DNA of 33,238 bases from Bacillus sp. FJAT-27245. Lineage in GTDB: Bacteria; Bacillota; Bacilli; Bacillales; Cytobacillaceae. The DNA lies in the NCBI RefSeq assembly GCF_001273955.1, contig NZ_LIGI01000001.1, positions 1,144,114 through 1,177,351 of the forward strand, in the 5' to 3' direction. Below are positions 1 through 7,321 of the stretch, one piece after another. The notes below the pieces were generated by a model. It did no database searches. It was not told the origin of the DNA and saw nothing but the letters and a program-made list of their open reading frames with translations. The position numbers and the translations under genes were made by a program. The number at the start of each line of letters is the position of its first letter. Position 1 is the first letter of the stretch.

Positions 1-1542
1 TCGGGGTCGAAGGATAGCACAAAGGGAGTTAAGCAGGAACTTGTCCTCAATGCGATTAATGAGCCTCCTGCATTGGATCCGGCAATGGCTACGGATACAA
101 CCTCCGGATGGATTTTGGATCACACGTTTGAAGGCTTGTACACAAAAGACAAGGATGGCAAGCCGGTTCTTGGTACAGCGAAAGACGTCAAAGTTTCCGA
201 TGACGGCAAAACGTATACGTTCACCATCCGTGACGATGCAAAATGGTCTGACGGCTCACCGGTTACCGCGCATGATTTTGAGTACAGCTGGAAACGGACG
301 ATGAACCCGGAAACAGGCGCGCAATTCGCTTTCTATATGTATTACATCAAAGGCGCTGAAGATTTTAACAAAGGAAAAGGCACAATTGATGATGTTGGAC
401 TAAAAGCAACAGATGACCATACCCTTGTCGTCGAGCTGAACAATCCACTTGGCTATTTCGAAGAGCTTTTGACGATGTGGACATTCTATCCTGTCAAAAA
501 GGACCTTGTCGAACAGAACGAAAACTGGGCAGGGGAAGCGGACGGCTATGTCAGCAATGGCCCATTCAAAATGACACAATGGAAGCATGACAGCCAGGTT
601 GTCGCGGAAAAGAACGAAAACTACTATGACAGCAAAAAAATCAACCTGAAAAAGGTTACCTGGAAAGTCGTTAATGACGCTACAACTTATTACCAAATGT
701 ACAAAACGGGCGAGCTTGACCTGATTCAGACGCTTCCGACAGATGTTGTCGAACAGGAAAAGAGCAACAAGGAGTTCAAAAACGTCCCTTACTTTGGAAC
801 CTATATGTACATGTTCAACGTAAGCAAAGAACCATTCACCAATGCGAAAGTACGCCGCGCATTTGCTATGGCAATTAACAGGGAACCTTTGACGAAAAAC
901 GTTACAAAAGCAGGGGAAACCCCGGCTTATGCATTTGTTCCTCAAGGAGTGGAAACATCAAAAGGCGATTTCCGTGAAGTCGGCGGTGAATATTTCAAAG
1001 AAGATAACGAAGAAGCGAAGAAACTTTTACAAGAGGGAATGGCAGAAGAAGGCTGGAGTACGCTTCCTCCTGTAACCGTAATCTACAACACGTCCGAAAA
1101 CAATAAGAAAATCTCCGAGGCGGTCCAGGAAATGCTGAAGAAAAACCTAGGCATTGACGTCAAGCTGGCGAACCAGGAGTGGAAAACGTATCTCGATACA
1201 ACGCTTCAGGGCAACTTCCAGATGGCGCGCATGGGATGGATTGGCACATTGCTTGATCCGGTTGTCATCCTCGATTATTACCTCGGCGACAGCCCGAACA
1301 ACCGTTCACGCTGGGTAAATGAGGAATTCGATAGCCTGATGGCACAGGCAAAGGCTGAACAGGACCCGGACAAGCATTTTGAACTCCTTCACCAGGCAGA
1401 AGATATCCTGATGGAAGAGCTTCCGTTTATTCCGGTTTATCATTACACGAACACATACTTGACCTCACCCACAGTCAAGGATGTTGTGTATCCTTTCAAC
1501 CGCTATCCAAACGTGAAGTGGGCGAAAAAGGTTTCTGAATAA
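1..1542 (+). CDS. Oligopeptide ABC transporter substrate-binding protein (OppA/DppE type), 5'-truncated
   Basis: The open frame runs from the first base of the window, so the start, signal peptide and lipobox lie to the left. About 513 codons are visible. The beginning (LVLNAINEPPALDPAMA) is the usual start of the mature SBP_bac_5 fold, followed by TFTIRDDAKWSDGSPVTAHD, a hallmark of OppA-like proteins, and an R-RAF-MAINRE segment in the second lobe. The end (NVKWAKKVSE) is a typical OppA C-terminus. The family captures short peptides outside the membrane and delivers them to an OppBCDF-type importer. In Gram-positives it is lipid-anchored and often linked to nutrition or peptide signalling. 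No permease or ATPase genes follow, so they lie upstream or elsewhere. A GC-rich stem-loop (about 1563-1595) without a T-tract follows. Which peptide importer it serves cannot be told. Confidence 0.95.
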   Translation, partial: SGSKDSTKGVKQELVLNAINEPPALDPAMATDTTSGWILDHTFEGLYTKDKDGKPVLGTAKDVKVSDDGKTYTFTIRDDAKWSDGSPVTAHDFEYSWKRTMNPETGAQFAFYMYYIKGAEDFNKGKGTIDDVGLKATDDHTLVVELNNPLGYFEELLTMWTFYPVKKDLVEQNENWAGEADGYVSNGPFKMTQWKHDSQVVAEKNENYYDSKKINLKKVTWKVVNDATTYYQMYKTGELDLIQTLPTDVVEQEKSNKEFKNVPYFGTYMYMFNVSKEPFTNAKVRRAFAMAINREPLTKNVTKAGETPAYAFVPQGVETSKGDFREVGGEYFKEDNEEAKKLLQEGMAEEGWSTLPPVTVIYNTSENNKKISEAVQEMLKKNLGIDVKLANQEWKTYLDTTLQGNFQMARMGWIGTLLDPVVILDYYLGDSPNNRSRWVNEEFDSLMAQAKAEQDPDKHFELLHQAEDILMEELPFIPVYHYTNTYLTSPTVKDVVYPFNRYPNVKWAKKVSE

Positions 1543-1617
1543 GTAGCAATTTTGTAAATCAAGCAGGGGAAAGCGCTCTGGTCGCTTTTTCCTGCGTTGG
1601 TTAAAGGAGGGACTATG

Positions 1618-1989
1618 ATGGCCAAAAAATGTGCAGGTTTTCTTCTGATCATTATTGCATGGCTAATTGCAAAGTTCGTGTTGTCTTTGGCTTGGATAGA
1701 GATTGTTAACAGTTCTTTTTTGGCGGGCATCAGCTTCCTCTTGGCCAGCGCGATCTTTTTGATTTTAAAAACAGGATTCCTTACCTTGTTTTTGGAAGGC
1801 TTTAATAAGCTCGGTTCATTCATCTCGCCAAAGTCCAGGGCGATGGAACGGGAAGACGAGCGGGCGAGGGAGGATGAAGGGCTTGCGGAATTCAAAGGAA
1901 GCCTGCTTCGTCACCTGATTACCTACACTTCGTTAATCGGCTTAAGTTCCGTCAGCGTTTCATTGCTTGGATTGATTTTCTACTATTAA
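1618..1989 (+). CDS. Small membrane protein, DUF3899-like
   Basis: This 123-aa protein has three hydrophobic segments: about residues 3-22, 28-52 and the C-terminal 20. A highly charged stretch of alternating Glu, Arg and Asp (about residues 75-95) lies before the last one. The middle segment (FLLASAIFLILKTGFLTLF) resembles DUF3899, a small Firmicutes membrane family of unknown function. The start is set by AAAGGAGG at 1603-1610. ATG at 1618 has 7-nt spacing, ATG at 1615 has 4-nt spacing, and a TTG at 1597 lies upstream of the site. It is monocistronic between two terminator-like stems. Family membership is my recognition from pattern only. Confidence 0.75.
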   Translation: MAKKCAGFLLIIIAWLIAKFVLSLAWIEIVNSSFLAGISFLLASAIFLILKTGFLTLFLEGFNKLGSFISPKSRAMEREDERAREDEGLAEFKGSLLRHLITYTSLIGLSSVSVSLLGLIFYY

Positions 1990-1990
1990 G

Positions 1991-2035
1991 AACCGGCCCA
2001 ATCAGGTTCAGTTAACCTGGTGGGCCGGTTTTTTT
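1991..2035 (+). terminator. Rho-independent terminator
   Basis: A GC-rich stem of AACCGGCCCA against TGGGCCGGTT is followed directly by a run of T. It ends the DUF3899-like gene two bases after its stop codon. Confidence 0.9.
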
Positions 2036-2060
2036 GAAAATATTACAGTTGGTTTTGGAA

Positions 2061-2152
2061 TTTATCGGGCACTTTTTTGAATATATCCGGGAATTTTTCA
2101 TTTTATCGGGCACTTTTTCGGAGATATCCGGGAATTTTTAATTATATCCGGA
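2061..2152. repeat. Tandem repeat, 41-bp unit, about 2.3 copies
   Basis: Two adjacent 41-bp units (2061-2101 and 2102-2142) share TTTATCGGGCACTTTTT and ATATCCGGGAATTTTT, and a partial third copy (TATATCCGGA) follows. Each unit is itself two similar half-units of about 20 bp built on AT-TCGGG or AT-CCGGG followed by a T-run. It lies in the 292-bp gap between a terminator and the next gene. No coding frame crosses it. The remaining gap (2153-2281) holds an extended -10 candidate (TG at 2237, TATAAC at 2240-2245) for the downstream gene. Confidence 0.85.
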
Positions 2153-2281
2153 ACTGTAACTTTTTAGACACAATTGAAATCAGGGGCCAGAAGAAGCGGG
2201 AATATGGTGGCGAAACTTTTTTATCCGGGCGATACATGGTATAACGAGATATATAGCCGGATTAAAGGAGATAATTGAACA

Positions 2282-2851
2282 ATGCTGAAAACAAACATGG
2301 AAAAACGTTTACAGAAAAACGAGCCCTTATTTGCGGAAGAGATAGCATATGCCGAAAAGCATGGCCTAGTACAGCCAGGGGCAGTTAGCAAAAGGAACTC
2401 AGCCGAGCGCTTTCAGGAAGCCTACATCGAACTGAGTGATAAGGAAACGGAGCAAATGGTTTCAAACGACGGAACGGAATTATTGCAGCAGCCGGTTTCT
2501 TTTTTAAAAAAGAACATGAATCAATTCATATATGTAGAGTCGAAATGGTTTGAGCTGGTCGATGTTGACGCAGTGGTCATTGAAGTGGATGATGTTTTCC
2601 GGAATTATCAGGCGCTGCTCGGATTAAGACTCCAGAAGAAATACGCTGATTCCTTGAACAAGCTTTTACAGGAGAAGTTCGAATTTGCCAAAACTGACTA
2701 CAGCCTCATGTTTGACGGGGGCGAAGGAATCTTTAACTTTAATTTCTCGCTTGAAGCGTTGAAAGAATTCGATGAAGGACGATCAATTGGGGAGATATTA
2801 AACCTTGTGTACGGATTTTTATTTAATCTGGCGGAAGAAGTGGAGCAGTAA
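2282..2851 (+). CDS. Conserved-looking protein of unknown function (189 aa)
   Basis: I do not recognise this acidic, soluble 189-residue protein. It has no signal peptide or TM segment. The N-terminal third is charged and probably helical (QKNEPLFAEEIAYAEKHG). The centre alternates beta-like stretches (FIYVESKWFELVDVDAVVIEVDD) and the end is helical (EILNLVYGFLFNLAEEVEQ). The AAAGGAG at 2264-2270 with 11-nt spacing supports ATG 2282; ATG 2297 is an alternative. Proteins of this look are sometimes named branched-chain amino acid aminotransferase in Bacillus annotation, but the length and the absence of a visible PLP-lysine motif make that name unreliable. It is a single-gene unit with its own terminator. 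Confidence 0.8.
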   Translation: MLKTNMEKRLQKNEPLFAEEIAYAEKHGLVQPGAVSKRNSAERFQEAYIELSDKETEQMVSNDGTELLQQPVSFLKKNMNQFIYVESKWFELVDVDAVVIEVDDVFRNYQALLGLRLQKKYADSLNKLLQEKFEFAKTDYSLMFDGGEGIFNFNFSLEALKEFDEGRSIGEILNLVYGFLFNLAEEVEQ

Positions 2852-2863
2852 TCTTTGAAATTT

Positions 2864-2903
2864 AAGCAATGCGTTTCCTCATTGGAAATGACATTGCTTT
2901 TTT
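2864..2903 (+). terminator. Rho-independent terminator
   Basis: AAGCAAT..GTTTCC pairs with GGAAAT..ATTGCTT, followed by a T-run. It closes the 189-aa gene. Confidence 0.85.
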
Positions 2904-2938
2904 ATTGGAAAAATATGTTGACATGTAAAACAGTTTGA

Positions 2939-2962
2939 ATTATTATCAATAGTGATAATAAT
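2939..2962. promoter_or_regulatory. Operator-like dyad, copy 1 (TTATCA-N4-TGATAA core)
   Basis: Perfect 10-bp arms ATTATTATCA and TGATAATAAT flank ATAG. The same core and spacing recur 49 bp downstream, both in front of a winged-helix regulator, which suggests autoregulation. The regulator's identity as the binding protein is inference. Confidence 0.65.
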
Positions 2963-2991
2963 ATCAAAAGCTTATTTTTTTTACACTAATG

Positions 2992-3007
2992 TTATCATTT
3001 TTGATAA
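2992..3007. promoter_or_regulatory. Operator-like dyad, copy 2
   Basis: TTATCA and TGATAA flank TTTT, with the same core and 4-nt spacer as the dyad centred at 2950. It ends 26 bp before the regulator start at 3034, so a bound protein could block transcription or elongation. Confidence 0.65.
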
Positions 3008-3033
3008 TGAACATCAGAGGAGTGTTATTCAGA

Positions 3034-3552
3034 ATGGATTTTGATCGTACTAAACTTATTCTGCACCCAGTCAGGATGAAAATTCTCCAGTCACTGGTAA
3101 ATGGCCGGCATCGAACAGCTTTTGAACTCCTCGAGCATATCAAGGATGTACCCCAGGCAACACTGTATCGCCATTTGAACAAACTGCTGGAAGCGGGATT
3201 TATTGAGGTGGTTCAGGAAAACCAGGTAAGGGGCACCGTTGAAAAAGTATATGGCTTAAAACAAACCGCTCCGACAAAGGTAGACAGTATAAGCAAAGAG
3301 CAGCATTTGGAGTTGTTTTTCACCTTTATGGCGCAATTAATGGGAACGTATGAGCAATATTTATCGACTGATTTCGATTTGCAAAGGGACGGCGTTACCT
3401 ACCGCGTGGCCAGAATGCATCTGACAGATGAGGAATTCATGGAACTTGCCCAAAATATGGGGCGCCTGATTGGTGAGGCAATGAAGAATGAGCCATCGGC
3501 CGAACGGACACCACGAAATCTTGCGACGGTTGTCATTCCGGAAAAAAATTAA
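3034..3552 (+). CDS. Winged-helix transcriptional regulator (ArsR-like HTH)
   Basis: This 172-aa protein starts with a winged helix: LILHPVRMKILQSLV is the ArsR-type helix 1, VPQATLYRHLNKLLEAGFIEVV the recognition helix, and the basic turn QVRGTVEKVY the wing. The C-terminal half (about residues 88-172) is helical and probably senses a ligand or dimerises. No metal-binding cysteine cluster is seen, so a metal-sensing role is unlikely. ATG 3034 is preferred over ATG 2989 because AGAGGAG lies at 3016-3022 and the 2989 start would fall next to the second dyad. The alpha/beta hydrolase gene begins 27 bp downstream, so the two form an operon. The twin TTATCA-N4-TGATAA dyads in front suggest self-repression; the effector is unknown. 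Confidence 0.88.
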   Translation: MDFDRTKLILHPVRMKILQSLVNGRHRTAFELLEHIKDVPQATLYRHLNKLLEAGFIEVVQENQVRGTVEKVYGLKQTAPTKVDSISKEQHLELFFTFMAQLMGTYEQYLSTDFDLQRDGVTYRVARMHLTDEEFMELAQNMGRLIGEAMKNEPSAERTPRNLATVVIPEKN

Positions 3553-3579
3553 GGTAGAAATGTAATGGAGGGGATTGGA

Positions 3580-4542
3580 ATGGAAAAAGAGGTTGAGTTT
3601 GGGGAGAAAAATCGAATGTTTGGAACATTGGCATTGCCAGCGGGTGAAGGGGTACACCCTGCCATAGTGATCATTGCGGGATCAGGGCCGCTCGACCGGG
3701 ATGGAAATGTTGCAAAAAAGCTTACGACGAACCTTTATAAGGAGCTAGCCGGCTTCTTCACTGGCCTTGGATTTGTTACTCTTCGCTATGACAAGCGGGG
3801 AACAGGCAAGCGGGAAGGCGACTGGATGGCTGCCGGAATGTGGGATCTCGTGGAAGATGCCCGTACTGCGGTTGAATTCCTTCAAGCCCACCCGAATGTG
3901 GATAAGGAAAAGATCATTGTAGCCGGACATAGTGAAGGAACAATCCTTGCTACCGCTTTGGGTGCCTCAATGCCACTCGGTGGAGTTATCTTCCTATCAG
4001 GCGGGGTCGACAATTTACCTGAAGCATTAAGTAAGCAGAGGGAGCTTGGAAGCAATGAATTGCTCGCAAAGCCTGTTCTCGGGAAGCTCCTTAAGTTTTT
4101 AAATGTTGCACAAAAAAGCGAAAAGTCGGCAGCCAAGATGATGGAAAAATTCAAACAGTCCAAGGAAGACATTGTTAAAGTCCAGCTCTTCTTTAAACAG
4201 CCGGCAAAATGGTACAGAGAACATATCGCATTTAACACCCGCGAAGCGTTAAAATCCATGAACTTTCCCGTCCTAGCCATGGTCGGTGACAAGGACGCTC
4301 TGGCGGATAAAGAAGTGCTATCAGAACTTCCATCCCTCGTACAGGGGAAAGCCGATTATTCGATTATTAAGGACATGGAACACGGCTTGCGCATACAGAC
4401 TGAGGAACTCAGCATTTTAAAATCAGGAAAGAGATTCAAGAAAATCCTAAAACGACCGCTTCATCCAGACGCATTGGCAAAACTTGAAGGCTGGCTGAAT
4501 GAAAATTACCTGGGTAATAATCAAAAAGAGAATGTAGGATGA
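3580..4542 (+). CDS. Alpha/beta hydrolase, serine esterase/peptidase-like
   Basis: This 320-aa cytosolic protein has an alpha/beta hydrolase fold. The early strand and oxyanion region IVIIAGSGPLDRDGN is typical of the BAAT/DLH-like acyl hydrolases, and LRYDKRGTGKR follows. The nucleophile elbow GHSEG is at residues 116-120 (Ser118). An acid candidate lies in MVGDKDALAD and the catalytic His is in MEHGL (His268). A cap-like helical insert rich in Lys (about 145-210) separates the last two. GGAGGGG at 3567-3573 gives 6-nt spacing to ATG 3580; ATG 3565 overlaps that site and is less likely. It is the second gene of a regulator-hydrolase operon, so its expression probably responds to the regulator's ligand. 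The natural substrate is unknown. Confidence 0.9.
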   Translation: MEKEVEFGEKNRMFGTLALPAGEGVHPAIVIIAGSGPLDRDGNVAKKLTTNLYKELAGFFTGLGFVTLRYDKRGTGKREGDWMAAGMWDLVEDARTAVEFLQAHPNVDKEKIIVAGHSEGTILATALGASMPLGGVIFLSGGVDNLPEALSKQRELGSNELLAKPVLGKLLKFLNVAQKSEKSAAKMMEKFKQSKEDIVKVQLFFKQPAKWYREHIAFNTREALKSMNFPVLAMVGDKDALADKEVLSELPSLVQGKADYSIIKDMEHGLRIQTEELSILKSGKRFKKILKRPLHPDALAKLEGWLNENYLGNNQKENVG

Positions 4543-4588
4543 ACTAATGTTGGCATGGGTTAAGGATAGTGGGGAGATTGTGCAGGAG

Positions 4589-4617
4589 TACGGGAGATTT
4601 TATTCTCCCGTATTTTT
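4589..4617 (+). terminator. Rho-independent terminator
   Basis: TACGGGAGA pairs with TCTCCCGTA, followed by TTTTT. It ends the regulator-hydrolase operon. Confidence 0.88.
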
Positions 4618-4700
4618 GGTGTAGATGAACATGAAATGATTGCAATAAAGTTAGGATGGCCTATTTTTTAAAAAAAGGCGGAATTCTCTGTAAATTACAG

Positions 4701-4748
4701 TTGACCTAATGTAAAGTTTAGTTTACATTTAGTATATAAAACTATACT
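4701..4748 (+). promoter_or_regulatory. Promoter with two operator dyads, module A
   Basis: A -35 TTGACC (4701-4706) is followed after 17 nt by TACATT (4724-4729). Dyad 1, AATGTAAA-N6-TTTACATT (4708-4729), covers the spacer and the -10. Dyad 2, AGTATA-N6-TATACT (4731-4748), follows two bases later. Both dyads are kept in copy B although the genes there have decayed, which points to function, most simply binding of the module's own XRE protein. Confidence 0.65.
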
Positions 4749-4781
4749 TTAAGTAAAATAAATTAGACAAGAGGTGAATGT

Positions 4782-5228
4782 ATGACGTATCAAGAAAAGA
4801 AAAGCATTGTGTCATTGATTAGCACGATCCTCATTTTTACAGCGTATTGCTTGTATATGTATCCAAGGCATCCTGGAGGGGGGTTGGAATCGTCGGAAAC
4901 CTTCCACTATTGGGGTTCCTTCGTCCTTATCCTGACTTTGTTTTCAATCGTTGCTCAAATTATAATCAGTATTATTTTCTCGATCTTTTTTCGAATAACT
5001 ACCAGAGAAAAGGTGCCGTCTTTTGAAGATGAGCTCGATAAACTAATTGGTTTGAAGGCATTCCGGAATGCATTTTTCGTATTTGTCCTAGGCTTCCTTT
5101 TCTCAATGGCATCTTTGGTCTATTTTCAGCCTTCACAATTGATGTTCATGATTCTGATTGCGTCAGGATTCCTTGCAGACGTCACTGGCTCCATGACAAG
5201 GCTTTATCATTACAGGAAAGGAGTGTAA
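4782..5228 (+). CDS. Small four-TM membrane protein, module A
   Basis: This 148-aa membrane protein has four hydrophobic segments: about residues 9-27, 43-72, 92-113 and 118-136. A conserved-looking charged loop (PSFEDELDKLIGLKAFRN) sits between TM2 and TM3, and the basic tail YHYRKGV is probably cytoplasmic. I do not recognise a named family. Small membrane proteins directly followed by a 70-75 aa XRE regulator are a common Firmicutes pairing, and this one is two bases upstream of such a gene. The AGAGGTGA site supports ATG 4782. A paralogue at 8924-9370 is broken by one stop codon. Confidence 0.85.
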   Translation: MTYQEKKSIVSLISTILIFTAYCLYMYPRHPGGGLESSETFHYWGSFVLILTLFSIVAQIIISIIFSIFFRITTREKVPSFEDELDKLIGLKAFRNAFFVFVLGFLFSMASLVYFQPSQLMFMILIASGFLADVTGSMTRLYHYRKGV

Positions 5229-5230
5229 CC

Positions 5231-5455
5231 GTGGGTAAAAATCTTGTCGGCAATCATATCCGCAAATTACGATTCAACCATGATGAAATGACTCAGCAGC
5301 AGCTCGCTGACAAGGTCGGTGTCACCCGGCAGACGATTGTGGCACTTGAAAAGGGAAACTACTCCCCATCCTTGGAACTTGCTTTCCGCATCGCCCGAGC
5401 CTTTAACTTGCCGCTGGAAGAAGTATTCTTTTATGGGGAAGATCCAAACCTGTAA
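5231..5455 (+). CDS. Small XRE-family HTH regulator, module A
   Basis: This 74-aa protein is a single XRE helix-turn-helix. It has IRKLRFNHDEMTQQQLADKV (helices 1-2), GVTRQTIVALEKGNYSPSL (recognition helix with the typical ALEKGNYSPS signature) and FNLPLEEVFFY at the end. It belongs to the short repressor group resembling YgzD/YozG-type proteins of Bacillus. GTG is the start, preceded by AAAGGAGTG. It sits two bases after the membrane-protein gene and is probably co-translated with it. The second copy at 9373-9597 differs only at residues 56 (R/H), 70 (E/D) and 73 (N/E). The paired dyads in the promoter are its likely operators, by inference. Confidence 0.93.
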   Translation: MGKNLVGNHIRKLRFNHDEMTQQQLADKVGVTRQTIVALEKGNYSPSLELAFRIARAFNLPLEEVFFYGEDPNL

Positions 5456-5488
5456 AATCATTTGAATCAATAGAAAGTAGGGGAGCAA

Positions 5489-6181
5489 ATGAGTTCAGAC
5501 AAGAAGGCGGCAAAAATTGTTGGGTTCCTGTTCATACTTGCGGCGGTCACGGCGGTAATTGGCCTTAAATTATATGACCCTATCCTCATAGGGCCGGATT
5601 ATCTGGCAAAAGGGTCTGAGCACACCAATCGGGTCGTCCTAGGGGCAGTGATGGAATTGATGCTTGTAGTTTCAGTGGTTGGCACCGCAGCGACGATGTT
5701 CCCGATTTTAAAGAAATATAACGAGACAATTGCGCTCTGGCATGTCTGCTTCAGGTTCCTTGAAGCGATTGTCATCACCGTCGGCATAATCAGTGTGCTA
5801 TCCCTGTTGACCTTGAGCAGGGAATTCGTAGCAGCAGGAGCCTCAGTCGATGCCGCTTCTTTTCACGCTTCAGGTACAGTGTTAAAATCAATCCACGATT
5901 GGACATTTATGCTTGGTCCCCTTTTCATGCTCGGCATCAATACAATGATGTACAGTTATATCTTCTACAAAACCAGGCTCGTACCCAGATTCATTTCAAC
6001 CCTGGGCATTACCGGGGCAGCATCTGTTTTCATTTGTGCGTTGTTGGTCATGTTTGGAATCATTGAACAGATATCTGTTTGGGGCGGCATCCTGGCCGTA
6101 CCCGTAGCAGCCAACGAAATGATACTGGCAGTATGGCTATTAACAAAAGGATTCAATCAATCAGCACCCGCATTGCTCTAA
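5489..6181 (+). CDS. DUF4386-family membrane protein, module A
   Basis: This 230-aa integral membrane protein has about six hydrophobic segments: near residues 9-27, 48-70, 80-105, 133-155, 165-185 and 195-218. The start KKAAKIVGFLFILAAVTAVIG, the VVLGAVMELMLVV helix, the ALWHVCFRFLEAIVI segment and the LGPLFMLGINTMMYSYIFYKT loop match the DUF4386 family as I know it. Its function is undescribed, and it is often beside XRE or other regulators in Bacillaceae. The RBS AGGGGAG at 5479-5485 supports ATG 5489. It lies 33 bp after the XRE gene, as third member of the unit. A frameshifted paralogue lies at 9632-10150. Confidence 0.88.
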   Translation: MSSDKKAAKIVGFLFILAAVTAVIGLKLYDPILIGPDYLAKGSEHTNRVVLGAVMELMLVVSVVGTAATMFPILKKYNETIALWHVCFRFLEAIVITVGIISVLSLLTLSREFVAAGASVDAASFHASGTVLKSIHDWTFMLGPLFMLGINTMMYSYIFYKTRLVPRFISTLGITGAASVFICALLVMFGIIEQISVWGGILAVPVAANEMILAVWLLTKGFNQSAPALL

Positions 6182-6185
6182 AAAG

Positions 6186-6240
6186 CGAACAGTGCCTGTC
6201 ACTCACCGAAACATCTAGTTTCACAAGATGTTTCACGGAT
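6186..6240. repeat. Hairpin element after module A
   Basis: GAACAGTGCCTGTCACTC is followed by a perfect 9-bp hairpin, GAAACATCT (6208-6216) and AGATGTTTC (6226-6234). The same text, partly decayed, follows module B (about 10150-10205). A GTGTCACTC fragment also appears near 16463, so this may be a small dispersed element rather than part of the module. Copy number cannot be judged here. Confidence 0.5.
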
Positions 6241-6253
6241 GAACGAGAACATC

Positions 6254-6290
6254 GAAAAGCCGCTTGCTGAGCAGTAGGAGGGGCTTTTTA
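6254..6290 (+). terminator. Terminator of module A
   Basis: AAAAGCC pairs with GGCTTTT around a TGCT/AGCA inner stem, followed by a T-run. The matching element in copy B is stronger. Confidence 0.6.
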
Positions 6291-6385
6291 CTATTGATGT
6301 GATATTTTTAAAAGTTTGGGTTAAAATTGAGGACCTCGTAAAGGGACTTTCTATTTTTTATCAAAATCACCATTACGAGCGTTAG

Positions 6386-6416
6386 TTGCCAGATAAACTT
6401 TTGAAAAGGGTATAAT
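6386..6416 (+). promoter_or_regulatory. Sigma-A-like promoter of the SDR gene
   Basis: A consensus TATAAT lies at 6411-6416 with TTGCCA at 6386-6391. The spacer is 19 nt, longer than ideal, so the -35 assignment is tentative. Confidence 0.5.
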
Positions 6417-6453
6417 GAACCTAGTTTTTAATTTGAAAAGGAGTAATTTTACG

Positions 6454-7215
6454 ATGGATTTGCACTTGCATGGAAAGAATGTACTCATCACGGGCGGATC
6501 GAAAGGAATTGGAAAGGCGATTGCCAAAACATTCGTAGCAGAGGGCGCGAATGTTGCGATTTCAGCCAGGGGTAAGGAAGCGCTGGAACAGGCAAAGGAA
6601 GAACTTGGAGGCAACGTTTCTATTTTACAAGCGGATATTACCAAACCAGACGAGCGGGAAAACCTTATCACTTCCTTTGTTGAAAAATACGGAAAAATTG
6701 ACGTCCTAATCAATAATGCAGGCGGAAGCAATGGCGGGAAAGCAACCGAAACAGATATGGATTTATTCTACGAAGCAATGGAGTTGAATTACTTTTCTGC
6801 TGTCCACCTAAGTAAATTGGCTGTGGAAGATATGAAAAAGAAGCAATCTGGTTCAATTGTTAATATTACATCCATTTTTGGAAGAGAGAGCGGGGGAAAG
6901 GTTACCTATAACAATGCGAAATCCGCACTGATCAGTTTTACAAAATCGCTGGCGGATGAGGTGATTTCCGATGGAATCAGGGTTAATAGCATCGCCCCAG
7001 GGAGCATATTGCACGAAACAGGCAACTGGAAAAAACGCCTTGAGGCAGACCCGGAAGGCATAAAAGGATTTGTGAAGAAGGAAATACCCTCCGGCCGTTT
7101 CGGTACCCCGGAAGAAATTGCGAATGTAGCAGTGTTTCTCGCTTCTGAAAAAGCATCCTGGATTGTTGGCGCCAGCATAAATGTAGACGGCGGGCAATCG
7201 AGAATGAATTTTTAA
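6454..7215 (+). CDS. SDR-family oxidoreductase
   Basis: This 253-aa classical short-chain dehydrogenase has a Rossmann fold. The cofactor motif TGGSKGIG is at residues 13-20, the structural NNAG at 87-90, and the catalytic residues are Ser140, Tyr152 and Lys156 (YNNAK). The C-terminus NVDGGQS is typical of FabG-like members. The family reduces or oxidises carbonyl and hydroxyl groups with NAD(P)(H) in the cytosol; the substrate cannot be read from the sequence. The absence of an acidic residue at the end of strand beta-2 (ISARGKEAL) points to NADP(H). AAAAGGAG at 6436-6443 supports ATG 6454. It appears monocistronic. Confidence 0.92.
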   Translation: MDLHLHGKNVLITGGSKGIGKAIAKTFVAEGANVAISARGKEALEQAKEELGGNVSILQADITKPDERENLITSFVEKYGKIDVLINNAGGSNGGKATETDMDLFYEAMELNYFSAVHLSKLAVEDMKKKQSGSIVNITSIFGRESGGKVTYNNAKSALISFTKSLADEVISDGIRVNSIAPGSILHETGNWKKRLEADPEGIKGFVKKEIPSGRFGTPEEIANVAVFLASEKASWIVGASINVDGGQSRMNF

Positions 7216-7321
7216 GGAACTTAGATAATTTTTTCCGCCTATATGGGTGAAATCATTACAGTGTACTGTAACAAAGGTAAAATAAATTTTTTGGTTATAT
7301 ACCGCTTTGGAGGCTCTAATG

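Larger units (their letters stand above)
4688..6290 (+). repeat. Segmental duplication, copy A (intact three-gene module)
   Basis: Homology with 8835-10256 begins at CTGTAAATT before the promoter and continues through the membrane-protein, XRE and DUF4386 genes to the terminator. Both copies are in the same orientation, separated by about 2.5 kb with three unrelated genes. Copy A keeps all three reading frames. Confidence 0.9.

Noticed and set aside
400-945. Long antisense frame inside the oligopeptide-binding protein gene
   Set aside because: It is a shadow of a clear coding frame, with no start signals and a composition unlike a real protein.
2282-2851. Branched-chain aminotransferase
   Set aside because: At 189 aa, without a visible PLP-lysine region, the enzyme name cannot be supported from the sequence.
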